Of a DNA stretch of 64,000 nt, positions 23,262-35,191 are shown piece by piece. Position 1 is the first letter of the stretch. Every line of letters starts with the position of its first letter. The DNA comes from Pelobates cultripes (lineage: Eukaryota > Chordata > Amphibia > Anura > Pelobatidae). The position numbers and the translations under genes are program-made. The DNA is taken from assembly GCA_933207985.1 (NCBI GenBank), contig OW240916.1, positions 296,744,080 to 296,808,079 of the forward strand, in the 5' to 3' direction. The notes under the pieces were generated by a model that was not told the origin of the DNA, did not search any database, and saw nothing but the letters and a program-made list of their open reading frames with translations.

Positions 23262-24873
23262 CAGTTGCAAGAAAAAGTATGTGAACCCTTTTGAATGATA
23301 TGGATTTCTGCACAAATTGGTCATAAAATGTGATCTGATCATCATCTAAGTCACAACAATAGACAATCACAGTCTGCTTAAACTAATAACACACAAAGAA
23401 TGAAATGTTGCCATGTTTTTATTGAACACACCATGTAAACATTCACAGTGCAGGTGGAAAAAGTATGTGAACCCTTGGATTTAATAACTGGTTGAACCTC
23501 CTTTGGCAGCAATAACTTCAACCAAACGTTTCCTGTAGTTGCAGATCAGACGTGCACAACGGTCAGGAGTAATTCTTGACCATTCCTCTTTACAGAACTG
23601 TTTCAGTTCAGCAATATTCTTGGGATGTCTTGTGTGAATCGCTTTCTTGAGGTCATGCCACAGCATCTCAATCGGGTTGAGGTCAGGACTCTGACTGGGC
23701 CACTTCAGAAGGTGTATTTTCTTCTGTTTAAGCCATTCTGTTGTTGATTTACTTCTATGCTTTGGGTCATTGTCCTGTTGCAACACCCATCTTCTGTTGA
23801 GCTTCAGCTGGTAGATAGATGGCCTTAAGTTCTCCTGCAAAATGTTTTGATAAACTTGGGAATTCATTTATCCTTCGATGATAGCAATCAGTCCAGGCCC
23901 TGACGCAGCAAAGCAGCCCCAAACCATGATGCCCCCACCACCATACTTCACAGTTGGGATGAGTTTTTGATGTTGGTGTGCTGTGCCTTTTTTTCGCCAC
24001 ACATAGTGTTGTGTGTTTCTTCCAAACAATTCAACTTTGGTTTCATCTGTGCACAGAATATTTTGCCAGTACTGCTGTGGAACATCCAGGTGTTCTTGTG
24101 CAAACTGTAAACGTGCAGCAATGTTTTGTTTGGACAGCAGTGGCTTCCTCTGTGGTATCCTCCCATGAAATCCATTCTTGTTTAGTGTTTTACGTATTGT
24201 AGATTCGCTAACAGGGATGTTAGCATTTGCCAGTGACTTTTGTAAGTCTTTAGCTGACACTCTAGGATTCTTCTTCACCTCATTGAGCAGTCTGCGCTGT
24301 GCTCTTGCAGTCATCTTTACAGGACAGCCACTCCTAGGGAGAGTAGCAGCAGTGCTGAACTTTCTCCATTTATAGACAATTTGTCTTACCGTGGACTGAT
24401 GAACAGCAAGGCTTTTGGAGATACTTTTATAACCCTTTCCAGCTTTATGCAAGTCAACAATTCTTAATCATAGGTCTTCTGAGAGCTCTTTTGTGCGAGG
24501 CATCATTCACATCAGGCAATGCTTCTTGTGAAAAGCAAACCCAGAACTGGTGTGTGTTTTTTATAGGACAGGGCAGCTGTAACCAACACCTCCAATCTCA
24601 TCTCATTGATTGGACTCCAGTTGGCTGACATCTCACTCCAATTAGCTCTTGGAGATGTCATTAGTCTAGGGGTTCACATACTTTTTCCACCTGCACTGTG
24701 AATGTTTACATGGTGTGTTCAATAAAAACATGGCAAAATTTAATTCTTTGTGTGTTATTAGTTTAAGCAGACTGTGATTGTCTATTGTTGTGACTTAGAT
24801 GATGATCATATCACATTTTATGACCAATTTGTGCAGAAATCCATAGCATACCACATACTTTTTCTTGCAACTG
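23262..24873 (-). mobile_element. Tc1-type transposon, near complete (1,612 bp)
   Basis: It is bounded by TA dinucleotides. The left end is CAGTTGCAAGAAAAAGTATG and the right end is its reverse complement. The terminal inverted repeats are about 200 bp. Each contains an outer and an inner AAAAAGTATGTG-type direct repeat (left: near 23272 and 23459), the IR/DR arrangement of the Sleeping-Beauty-like group. The right outer repeat has small changes. One transposase pseudogene fills the interior on the minus strand. Confidence 0.95.
23481..24503 (-). pseudogene. Tc1-like transposase with two nonsense codons
   Basis: The frame is 341 codons from ATG at 24501-24503, starting [11 protein letters not shown], a usual length for Tc1 transposases. 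Codon 12 is TGA (24468-24470) and codon 212 is TAA (23868-23870), with the frame otherwise continuous. An N-terminal paired helix-turn-helix region ([20 protein letters not shown]) leads into the catalytic domain. The three DDE residues are visible in CTDETKVELF, DNDPKHRS and PDLNPIE, spaced as DD34E. There are no frameshifts. Two single-base changes could account for both stops, so the copy died rather recently. Confidence 0.95.
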
Positions 24874-24879
24874 TATATA

Positions 24880-26014
24880 GCTGCATATGGTCATGGCAAA
24901 AGAAAGTACACCCTCTATGGCTTTACTTATCATGACATAATAACAACCATCAGCTCCTTAGCAGGTCTTAAAATTAGGTAAATACATCCTCAGATGAACA
25001 ATAACACATGACATATTACACCGTGTTATGATTTAACAAAAATAGAGACAAAATGGAGAAGCCATGTGTGAAAAACAAGTACACCCTTACTGCTTCCATA
25101 GGAATTAAGAGGCCAATCAAATGCTCTTGATTAATTGGTCATCAGCAAGTGTCCACTCTCACCTCCAGTTCTGCTACTTTTCTACCTTGTTGATTGCTGT
25201 CTTTGATGCCCTTCCTACTGTGTCTTTATACTCCACTGCTCTAGACTGTAAGCTTGTTTGAGCAGGGTCCTCATCTACCTATTGTTCCTGTATCATTTTG
25301 TATTTGTCTCATTTATTGTTAAATTTCCCCCTTTCATAAAATTTTACAGTGCTGCGCTATATAAATATCAATAATAGTATTAATAATAATAATAATAATA
25401 ATGTGTGACCACCTCTATAAATGTTTTAACAGTTTGGTCTGGAGCATTCAGATGTGAGAAAACAATGCCCAAGGAGGATCAGCAATGATCTTAGAGAACC
25501 AATTGTTTCTGCCCACTCAACTGGGAAGGGTTATAAGGCCATTTCAAAACAATTTAAAGCCGATAATTCTAAAGTGTGAAAGAGTATTCAAAAGTGGAAA
25601 ACATTCAAGACAGTTGCCAATCTTTCAAGGAATGAATGTCTCCGCAAACTCACCACAATGTCAGACCGTGCAATGCTCAGAGAAAAAAAAAAACAAAAAA
25701 AAAAACAAGAGTTACATCTCAGGCTCTACAGTCCTCAGTTAGCATGTTAAATGTTAAAGTTCATAATAATACAATTAGAAAAACACTGAACATGTATGGT
25801 TTGTAAAGAAGGGTTGCCAGGAGAAAGCCTCTTCTCTCTAAAAACAACATGGAATCTGAACAAACTACATGACTTCTGGAACAATGTCCTTTGTACAGAA
25901 GACACCAAAGTGGAGATGTTTGGCCATCATGCACAGTGCCATATTTGGTTAAAACCAAACATAAAATATCAGCACAAACATATCAACAGTCAAGCGTGTT
26001 GGTGGAGGGGTGAT
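24880..26014 (+). pseudogene. Decayed second Tc1-like element, transposase on plus strand
   Basis: Starts near GTCATGGCAAAAGAAAGTAC, only a few bases after the previous transposon. Scattered frames match Tc1 transposase order: PKEDQQ and an HTH-like stretch near 25465-25670, then an LCTEDTKVEMFGHHAQ block near 25890-25935 and a glycine-rich V-GGG block near 26000. Frameshifts and an A-rich insertion (25681-25708) break it, and the C-terminal third is missing. It is interrupted at about 25152 by a retroposon. Confidence 0.75.
25152..25402 (+). mobile_element. Retroposon 3' tail ending in (AAT)n, nested in the Tc1 relic
   Basis: It contains TAGACTGTAAGCTTGTTTG, AGCAGGGTCCTC, CTATTGTTCCTGTATC and TGCTGCGCTATATAAAT, then ends in (AAT)7. 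The target sequence reads CAAGTGT before and GTGTGACC after, suggesting a short duplication. Its 3' end matches the AGCGCTACGG/GGCGCTATATAAATAATA repeat at 32030-32085 in inverted orientation. Confidence 0.6.
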
Positions 26015-26925
26015 TGTAGCGGAATGGACACTTTTTATATACTTTTATTCCCTTTGTTCGGCTGTCCGTAGCCCCCTTGTTCGTTTACCAAACTCCATCT
26101 GTGTGGTCCCTGTGTTCGCACCTTTTACCAACCCACCAACCCTGTTTGTTAACCACAGACTGCTCGTTAAGGAAAGTATTTCTCCTGTGTGGGCGCCGTT
26201 TGTATAACCGAACGCACGTGTGCAAACAAATGGCGCCCATTTGGTCTCTCAAAGGCGGGCAGTGGTACATGGTCGTCGCCTACATGGAACTGTTTTCAGC
26301 TACACAACCCCCCGAACACCTGGTAAACTGATACCGCTGCCCATTCAACTTCACAGACCGCTAGGAGAACGGCGTTCGGGAGACAGACTACCGAACAGGG
26401 GGAACATTCATATGCTAACAGCCAGGGGGAGCATTCGTCTATGTTCATGCTAGGACCCCCGAAAGATGACCGGCCTTTGCCTTCTTTTCTCTGGAATTGT
26501 TTTTGGGCATCACCTCGTGGCTGACCGGTCAAAACTTCATTCCAATGGCGTTCTCAAACCACCAAAGGGATCTGAGTGATATTTTGTCAAAGTGTGCACT
26601 CAGATCCAAGTTATTCGGTGATGTGAATTTTGTGCGGTTCTGAAATATTAAAGTGCAATTTTGGGGTGTTTGAAATTATTGTAGATTTTTCTGAACCGGA
26701 GAGATAATTACATTATAGATTTTTCTCACACAATTATCTGTCAGGCACAGAGGATCTTGGGAGGAAAAGACCCGTAATTTTGTGTTAGATACCCTACGTA
26801 GGGGTCAGTCCATAAAAGCCATGTGTGGCCAAAATAAAACGAGTTGACTCCCAGAACTGTGTGTCGTCCAGTTACTGGGGGGAATGGTGTTTTGTAATAT
26901 TTTACTGCTTAGGGGTTAAACATGT
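26015..26925 (+). mobile_element. Candidate solo LTR
   Basis: The GC-richer block begins TGTAGCGGAATGG exactly where the Tc1 relic stops. Near its end it has CCATAAAAGCCATG, a poly(A) signal (AATAAA at 26833-26838) and GTGTGTCGTCCAGTTACTGG, a layout typical of R-U5. No second copy, primer site or clear target duplication is visible, so the right boundary is approximate. Confidence 0.4.
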
Positions 26926-26944
26926 GTGAGTACCTTGATGGTAT

Positions 26945-27058
26945 TATGTAAACAATGCAAGCTATTGTAAATAAACAATGCACTTATTTAAATAAACAAT
27001 GCAGTTATTGTAAATAAACAATGCACTTATTTAAATAAACAATGCAGTTATTGTAAGT
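26945..27058. repeat. Short tandem repeat, about 44-bp period
   Basis: AAATAAACAATGCACTTATT and AAATAAACAATGCAGTTATT alternate about two and a half times. Confidence 0.9.
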
Positions 27059-27612
27059 TATAGTAATGAAATTAAAGATACGCTCTGACAATATCGAATG
27101 CATACCAGGCTTATCGAAAAATAAAATGTAAACGTTGTTCAGAAGCCGTGAAAATAGATCATTAGCATTTAAGCTCTGCATACCATGATGATTTTGAAAC
27201 TTAGACTTATTGGAGACAATTACAATTTTATTTTGGTATTTTAGGTCTTGGGAGTTTGTGGATTGCTCCTATATACATCTGCCACTGACTCGAGTGAAAT
27301 CCTAGAGATAATTTATTTAATTTTTTTGACGTAAGGGAGTGTAAGCCAAATGTATGTATTTTGTTATCTTCAAATTATATTCCTATTGTACTATTTACAT
27401 GAAGAAACCTATATAGTTTTTTGTTGTTGTTTTTACCTCAGTCAAGAGTTTTTTTTTTCATAATAACATGTACATATATAGTAATTCGGCATTAAAAATA
27501 CAAAACAAGAAAAAAATAAAAATAAAACTGACATATATAAATATGTCAGGTTTATATGTTTTTTTTTCTTGTTATATATATATATATAATTATTATTATT
27601 GACATTTATATA

Positions 27613-27616
<4 letters not shown>

Positions 27617-27690
<74 letters not shown>
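27617..27690. repeat. (TA)n(CA)n microsatellite
   Basis: About 27 TA units followed by about 9 CA units, directly abutting the end of the Tc1 derivative. Confidence 0.97.
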
Positions 27691-27691
<1 letters not shown>

Positions 27692-28372
27692 GTGAGGGGA
27701 AAAACTATTTGATCCCCTGCTGATTTTGAACGTTTGCCCACTGACAAAGAAATGACCAGTCTACAATTTTAATGGTAGATGTATTTTAACAGTGAGAGAC
27801 AGAATAACAACAACAACAACAACACAAAATGCAGAAAAAAGCATATCAAAAAAGTTATAAATTGATTTGCATGTCAATGAGTGAAATAAGTATTTGACCC
27901 CTTCAACTTAGTACTTGGTGGCAAAACCCTTGTTGGCAATCACAGAGGTCAGATGTTTCTTGTAGTTGGCCACCAGGTTTGCACACATCTCGGGAGGGAT
28001 TTTGTCCCACTCCTCTTTGCAGATCCTCTCCAAGTCATTAAGGTTTCGAGGCTGCCATTTGGCAACTCGACCCTTCAGCTCCCTCCACAGATTTTCTATG
28101 GGATTAAGGTCTGGAGACTGGCTAGGCCACTCCAGGACTTTAATGCGCTTCTTCTTGAGTCACTCCTTTGTTGCCTTGGCTGTGTGTTTTGGGTCATTGT
28201 CATGCTGGAATAACCATTCACGACCCATTTTCAATGCTCTGGCTGAGGGAAGGAGGTTCTTACCCAAGATCTGACGGTACATGGAGCCATCCATCGTCTC
28301 ATTGATGCAGTGCAGTTGTCCAGTCCCCTTTGCAGAAAAACACCAAATACTCATCAAATACTTCCACCCCCC

Positions 28373-28377
<5 letters not shown>
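27690..28377 (-). mobile_element. Internally deleted Tc1-like transposon (about 690 bp)
   Basis: The left end CAGTGAGGGGAAAAACTATT and right end CCACCCCCCTCACT are inverted, with (TA)-rich DNA on both sides. Full-length relatives are near 1.6 kb, so the 5' half of the transposase has been lost. Microsatellites flank both ends (27617-27690 and 28379-28433). Confidence 0.85.
27908..28357 (-). pseudogene. Tc1-like transposase, C-terminal half
   Basis: A 150-codon frame holds [11 protein letters not shown] (second catalytic aspartate) and [14 protein letters not shown] (catalytic glutamate). It ends [11 protein letters not shown] and TAA. A single in-frame TGA lies at 28160-28162. The N-terminal DNA-binding half is absent because of the internal deletion. 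Confidence 0.92.
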
Positions 28378-28433
<56 letters not shown>

Positions 28434-28436
<3 letters not shown>

Positions 28437-28624
28437 ATGTCCCAGAGAAATGCATTTAGAGGGCTTGTAGTCTTGTGCAATATATTCTTTATTTGTGCAA
28501 AGGTACAGTGAGCATTTCAGTCCGACTTCAAGATGGACTGAAACGTTGGCAGTACCTTTGTACAAATAAAGGATATATTGCACAAGACTACAAGCCCTCT
28601 GATTGCATTTCTCTGGGACGTTGT
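28434..28624. mobile_element. Palindromic hairpin element
   Basis: The left arm ACAATGTCCCAGAGAAATGC continues through GGGCTTGTAGTCTTGTGCAA and is mirrored by TTGCACAAGACTACAAGCCC and TTTCTCTGGGACGTTGT. The arms are about 75-80 bp with a short loop. It is probably a MITE, since target duplications are masked by flanking (CA)n and low-complexity DNA. Confidence 0.75.
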
Positions 28625-28690
28625 ATTGGGCATGAAATAGCACCAAGGCAAGAACAGGACAGGAATGTAAGTGACAAGCCCTTGTTGGAG

Positions 28691-28721
<31 letters not shown>

Positions 28722-28761
28722 ATTATATTAATATCAAAATACAACTGAAATGTATATATAT

Positions 28762-28808
<47 letters not shown>

Positions 28809-28855
28809 TATACATATACACACATACACACATATATATATACACATATAAAACA
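28691..28855. repeat. TA/CA-rich simple repeats
   Basis: Alternating (TA)n, (CA)n and ACATATAC runs, producing low-complexity frames on both strands. Confidence 0.93.
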
Positions 28856-29863
28856 TTAAAAAATACTTTTAATGTGCCGTTAAAGTCAGTGTTTAAATGT
28901 GTCTCAAGAAAGAGTGATACAATACTTTATTGCTGTATAAACAACCGAATTATTGTTTCAAACTTCTGATAATTCCTTTTTCTCTTACATGGGAAAACAG
29001 ATATATAAAGAGTGACTAAATATTTTAGGCTCTTTACCCCTACAGAATTTTGTTGCATACATCACTTTTACTTTTGCCAACAAAATAGCCATTTTGGGGT
29101 CCTATAAACCATTTAAAGATTACTAACGGGTTAATAGAGTCCATCTCTCCTGGCTATTCCTCTGAATAATAACAGCCCTCCTACTCCTATAAGTGGACAT
29201 CACTGTGGTTGATTCCCGTCCCTGTGCTTATTTAATTCTATGTATTTTCCAAGTAAAATAAAATGACCTTGCACAACAATAATATTAAAATGGAAAAGGC
29301 ACTTTAACGGTCAATACTTCACTTACGAATCTGTAAAGTCAAGGCTATGAAATAGCATTTTCCAGAGTATGTACTGTTATACAAGAATACTTTTCTCAAC
29401 TCTTGTTAGCCTTCGGGACATAGAACATTTGGCAGACATAGTAATGTGTTCATGATCAGCTCAAAATAAAATTTAATTTTTAGTCTCAACACTTCAATTA
29501 ATGCAGTAAGGTAAGGGCTAGGATCCGAACGTGTAATGGCGGTCAATTTATCTTGAGCTGGGTAACATAGCAGTTAGATCTACTTGTCCACACTAAATAA
29601 GCATTGACATAGTCACTGTGCAATTACTCGCCCCCAATCTGAACCGCTTCATCTCTGTAATTAAATTAAAAGGATCATTCTCCTAAAAGCACATAATACA
29701 TAACCCAACAGAGCATATGAAATTATCTATGCGTTAATAGTTGTTAAACCATTCACGTGTGTAAAGTTAGAAGCACACTGGGTATGGTAATTATGTATCT
29801 TAACATCACAGAGAGTAATAAATGAGAATGAAACTTTTTTTTTTTTTTTTTATAACTTCACAC

Positions 29864-30157
29864 TTCTGGTCTAGTGATGTTCCGAACGGTTCGCCGCGGA
29901 CTCATCATTGAGTAAACTTTGACCCTGTACCTCACAGTCAGCAGACACATTCCAGCCAATCAGCAGCAGACCCTCCCACCTCCTGGACAGCATCCATTGT
30001 GAAGCTGCATTCTTAGCTGTCCAGGAGATTGGAGGGTCTGGGAGGGAGGGTCTGCTGCTGATTGGCTGGAATGTGTCTGCTGACTGTGAGGTACAGGGTC
30101 AAAGTTTACTCAATGATGAGTTTGCGGCGAACCGTTCAGGACATCACTATTCTGGTC
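29864..30157. mobile_element. hAT-type long-hairpin MITE with 8-bp target duplication
   Basis: The element is 29872-30149 (278 bp). It begins TAGTGATGTTCCGAACGG and ends CCGTTCAGGACATCACTA. The arms stay complementary for roughly 120 bp, including CAGTCAGCAGACACATTCC against GGAATGTGTCTGCTGACTG, around a short centre with a smaller GAGGGTCTGGGAGGG duplication. The 8-bp TTCTGGTC occurs directly on both sides (29864-29871, 30150-30157). A transcript through it would fold into a long double-stranded stem. Confidence 0.95.
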
Positions 30158-30459
30158 AAACCCTGGGGGCAGGAAGGGCTCCTGAGGACTAATAGAGAAT
30201 AACAGATTTTAGTACAATTATAAAAAGTGTCACTAGTGGGGTAGGTTGGGGGTATTACTGTAAAACACAGCTAAGATGCCAAACAGCATCTGCAGCCCCC
30301 CAAGAGGTCAATGGAACAGATTTTGATTATTGTGTGTGCGCTGTGACAATAAATGGCACTAAAAAAGGTGTCTATACACTTACCATAAATATAAGTCAAG
30401 CTGTATGTAACATTTAAGTAGCAAAAAAAATTTTTTTTTTTTTTTTTTTAAAAATGCTA

Positions 30460-30816
30460 AAATGTATCTCCATTCCAGCTCTGAGGCCCAGGTTTATCCT
30501 CAGCCTGACACTCCCTCACTGGCAGGATATCAGGGACGATGGTCTGAGAGAAGTTCAACACTGACATAGAGGAGGTGGGTCATGGTGCATTCAAAGCGTG
30601 CTGGCATCGTGCCAATTTTGCACCCAATTTATATTCTCCAGCCCGAACTTTTGTTCCACCCCAATGATGCTGCCGTATAACTACTTTAGCAGCATAGAGG
30701 CTAATATCTTTACCTGCAGTGTTTTTTTTAGTGAAATGCTGCACAAACAGGCACAAGACATCATGATCGCTTCAAATCACTGAAGTGGTCATGGTGCTTT
30801 GAGTAACACTTTAAGG
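30460..30816. mobile_element. TTAA MITE relic
   Basis: The right end reads CACTGAAGTGGTCATGGTGC then AGTAACACTTTAA, as in the better copy at 35918-36333. The left end is not clear. Confidence 0.45.
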
Positions 30817-32029
30817 TTAAAATGTATCACTCAAAAATCAGTTAAGCTGTTCTAAAAAAAAAAATGTCTTTGAACTACTGATTAAATCTTCTTAGAGAAC
30901 ATGCCTGCTTTAACAAAACCAACAATTTATTATTTATTAAATCAGCTACAATCTATTGTTAAAAATTATGATGGGTATTTAGCAAGAGGTATTTTTATTT
31001 GCATAGCGACTACTGTGGATTTATGCAAGTTATTAAAAAGCTGCAGTAAACATGCAGCTGCTGAAACGGAAATTGCTTTTCAAGTTATTCTGAATATTTC
31101 TAATGGAAAATACAAGTCTCCTGAGATATGGTGCAGGAAATAGTCCTAGATCTGCTATATAATGCCAACAAAACTGTATGTTTTATTTGTATAAGACGGG
31201 GAGTTGGAGGGAGGGGGAATGCACTTTCTCATAAGAAAATATTCTGCAACGTCAACATCACTGTTACATTAGTAGGAGTGTATCAAAGAGCGAGTATAGT
31301 TTGGGGATAACAGAGAGGGTAAAACTAGGTTTAAAAGCTCCTATAAAGATTCTTGGTAGGTTAATGACAAAATTTAAAACCGTGCCTGAGTTGCTGATAT
31401 TGAGGAATAATGCAGTTTTTGAATCAGCCATAAAAGGAGTAAAGGGAAGCTAGTTAGAGGTATTATACCTGCAAATTCCAACTCATTTCAAAGTTTTGAA
31501 CCCGCTAACACTCTCTGTCCAAATAGTCAATGCACGTATGCAAAATGGCAAGTGAGGGGCAGGGCTGCAAGTACCATGCGAAAACAGTTTTACACAGAAC
31601 TGGGGGATCTCACCAGCAGCTTGCCAGCATCATAATCACTACAAATGGTGAAGTGGATGTGGTGTTTAAAAGACAGTAAATTCTCCATAGGTGTGCACAA
31701 AAACCAGAGGGGGTGGGGGGGAATGGTTGCATCCTTGCATTGAACTGTTTATCCCTACAGGATTTTATTTTTTCAGTATCTGTATTTTAATTATGTTATT
31801 TTAAAAATAATGTGCTTAAGTTATGTTAGTTTTATGAATTAATGTAATATAAAAATGGATATTTTCAAAGATATATGCTTAAGGCTGATCCACCTAAAAG
31901 AAATCAGTAAAATCAGATAGGTTTAATAACATCATAAGCTTAGGAGAATACAAGACACTGCATGTAATCCAGTAACTGGTGTAAAGGAATAAGAGTATAG
32001 AATTAAGAGAGAGGGAGCTAAAGACCCAT

Positions 32030-32090
32030 TGTACAGCGCTACGGAATTTGCTGGCGCTATATAAATAATAAAATAATAATAAAGGGACAG
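32030..32090. repeat. Short interspersed repeat tail
   Basis: CATTGTACAGCGCTACGGAA, TTTGCTGGCGCTATATAAAT and an (AAT)-rich tail. This is the same 3' motif seen at 25340-25402 and in part at 27600-27617 (TTATATAGCGC). It is probably the 3' end of a widespread SINE or LINE family. Confidence 0.55.
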
Positions 32091-33737
32091 GTACAAACCA
32101 GCACAAAATACAAAGTAAAGGGTAGCAGTCAGTGTGCTGCAAAGGGTATCACGGGAGTTAAGAAGGGGGAACCACTGGCCAGACATAATTCGAGGGACAA
32201 ATAAGGGTTGCAGTCAGTGCGTTAAAAGTGGGCTTCACAGTGTAATGGAGCAGAGAGGTAAATTTTTATATATATAAACAAAATAATGCCCTGCGCTCAA
32301 GCACTTCGCAAAAAAAAAAAAAAAATTCAATTGAAAACCGTATGTACAGATAACAGCAGGTACAATCGGTTCCTTGAGGATGGACGTTCGCGCTAATCCT
32401 AAAAAAAATTAAATAAAACAAGTAAATCAATTAATTTCTTTCTTTACTTACCATTGCAAAATATATCCAAAACATTAACACAATGGCAGATAAACAGAAC
32501 CAAAACATACTGTAAAATAAATAATAATACTGTACTGTTCAAACACTGTAATGTACTGTTAGCACATTATTTCACAAATATTTGTGGTGCAATTTATCTG
32601 CCGTTGTTTTAATGTTTGAACATATTTTTGGGGTGTTTTATAAAGAAAGTTATTCATTGATTTATTCTGAAGAATTATTCCTTTTTGACAGAGTGCATTA
32701 TTGTGATATTTTTTATTTTATTTTTATTTTGGATAGAAAGTGACTGCCTGACTGCTACTGCTTACTGAAACAGGTCCTAAGATGCTGTAGTTGAAATAGC
32801 AGTGAGTATTAAAACCCCCCAATATTTTATCTGTAAAATAACACATACTTATTTTACACGGGGAACACTGCATCCTTTATCAAAACGTCAATCTTAAATG
32901 CCGAGTTGCACTTTAAGGCGAAAGGGCTACATCAGGGCCACAGGCTCCAATCTGGGCAATTCAACTCCAAGCCCAATTCAATCTGATGATAGAGATCATT
33001 CTTCTAAAGACAATATTGATTTAGAATCCTTAGTGGTCACCCACAGAGGATGATTTTCCAGAACTTGTAGGGAATTAGCGTTTAATGCTTCACTGTCAAA
33101 TACGCCTAGGGCGCTTTAAATCGAGAAGCAACACATTACAAAGTAAATCAATCTAAACCACTAGAAAGAAATACAATATCGTGTGCGTTACTCACTCCGG
33201 TAACACTGCAGACAGTTATAAAATTCAACATGGCAAGTGTGATAAAGGTTTACATCTACATGTGACAAGTGTGACGAAAATTATATTTATTTCCCCGAGA
33301 TGAGTGATACATTGTGCATATGGAACAAATACCCAGAGCAGAGTCAAAACAATGAGCCAATCACATTCTGACAATCTACAGAACAATACATTGAATCTAT
33401 TACCAGGGTTTAAGAATCCCCCGAGCCAGTGACAGTCTTGCATCCTGACAGTCTGTCTACACGTGTAAAGAACAAATGTTCGAATATATATGGGAGGAGT
33501 AAATATGGGAATGTTAAATTGGAATTTGTGATAAATGAGCAGAAATACATCAATATTTAAGAATACCTGGAAATAAATTAAATATATAATATGTTGAAAT
33601 GGAGAAAAGAAAATAATTACATTAGCAATCAGAATGTGTGATTTCAAAGGTGATTTTGGGTGGCAATGTGATTATAATACTCGTCATTGTGATCTATTGA
33701 AAGGTGAAGATTGGTTAAAGTTTACATTCTTACATTT

Positions 33738-34385
33738 TTCTTTTTCTTTTTGAAAACGTTTATTTGAAAGATTTATACAGATTACAATAATATTAACAGT
33801 AACAACAGAAAGCTATGTAACAGAGAAATGTAGCACAAATTATCCACAAAGGAGTCAGCAGTAATACAGAACCAGTCAACAACTTTGGGGGCAATCTCTA
33901 ATGGAAAAACAAAAGAATAAGGTGAAGGAAAAAAAAGGAAGGAAAAAGAAAAGGAGTGGAGCTATAAAGTGCAGTCTTCATGACAAAAGATACCATAAGA
34001 TACCATGGCAAAGTGCATTTTTCTGTCCAATTCCATATATTTTACCGACCCTAGCCTGTCACTGCTGGAGGGTGGTTTGAAAGGGGGACATCCTCTAAAA
34101 TGAATGCAATTTCTGCCTTCCAGAAGGACAATGGATCACCTTTTCAAATAATTTCATATTTGTGGATAAAAAATGTAAAATAATTTTTTTCAAAACTTTA
34201 AAATATCAAGAAAATGTATACAAATAAATACGTGACAATTTTCAACATATTAAAGTCGGGAGAAGATCAATGTGCAAGAAGAAACCCCCCCACCCCCCAC
34301 TTCTGAACAGTGAAGGATTTTCCCAAATCATCTTCCAAAGAGGCCAAAAACATAAGTGGGAGCCCCTGCACCGAATCTACATTCT
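33738..34385 (-). mobile_element. Possible retroposon 3' end
   Basis: On the minus strand an AATAAACG poly(A)-like signal is followed by AAAAAGAAAAAGAAAAA near 33740-33760. That resembles the 3' tail of a LINE or processed transcript extending to about 34385. No reading frame and no target duplication were found. Confidence 0.3.
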
Positions 34386-34448
34386 TACATCTTAATAAGC
34401 TTTCATTCATGCAGACAGCATGTACATCTTTAAACTAACTAAATATAA

Positions 34449-34982
34449 CTAAAAGAACACAATAGTGACAGGAATACAAACATGTATTCCTGTCATTATA
34501 GCTGTAATAACATTATTTAGGTGCCCAGCCCTCCTGTAACCAATGTTAAAGGTGATTTTACTTGCCTTTATTCGGGTTTAGTCGCATGTGGCTGCAATCT
34601 CAGCCAACTGGGAGGCTATTGTGCATGTGCTGCGAAACGCTGAGCCAATCAGCATTTCCTCATAGAGATAGAATGAATAAATGTATCTCTATGAGGAACG
34701 TTCAGTGTTTACACTGCTGCCTTGGGACACCTCTAGTGGCAGTCACTCAGATGGCCATTAGAGGTGCTTCCTGGATCAGTGTGCAAAGTGCTCCATAAGT
34801 TTGATGATCTCAACCAAGGGGGTGGAGCAGAGGCGGAGCCAGATCCGGCAGAGCCACGCAGCACTGAAATAAAGGTGAGTAAACTCACTGTTTACATTGA
34901 TTACAGGGGGCCGGTCACCTAAATAGTGTTTTCAGAGCTTTAATGACAGATATACGTGTTGGTATTCCTGTCACTATTTAAC
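34449..34982. mobile_element. Diverged T2-like MITE
   Basis: The left end has AATAGTGACAGGAATACAAA and the right end GGTATTCCTGTCACTATTT, an inverted match. The interior carries CCAATCAGCATTTCCTCATA and CCTCTAGTGGCAGTCA, as in the family member at 14049-14596. Confidence 0.65.
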
Positions 34983-35191
34983 TATTTGTTTTCCCAGTGA
35001 TTTATTAAAGAAAATCTAACTGAAACTCTTGCAAAAGTGCCAATGGAACCCTAAAGAAGAGCCTGGAGGCCAGTTAAGTCCTGCGTTAGGTTGTATTTGG
35101 ACACACCAATCACACATTTCTATGTTCATGTACTTGCATGAGTTAAACATTGATGACCTGGTGTGGTACGTACAGAATGTGCAATGTAGTC

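Noticed and set aside
27442..28969. Frames rich in IYIYIY and CVCVCV
   Set aside because: Translations of TA and CA microsatellites.
33225..33647. Minus-strand frame of 140 codons
   Set aside because: Hydrophobic, AT-driven translation with no recognised domain, in intronic DNA. Probably chance.
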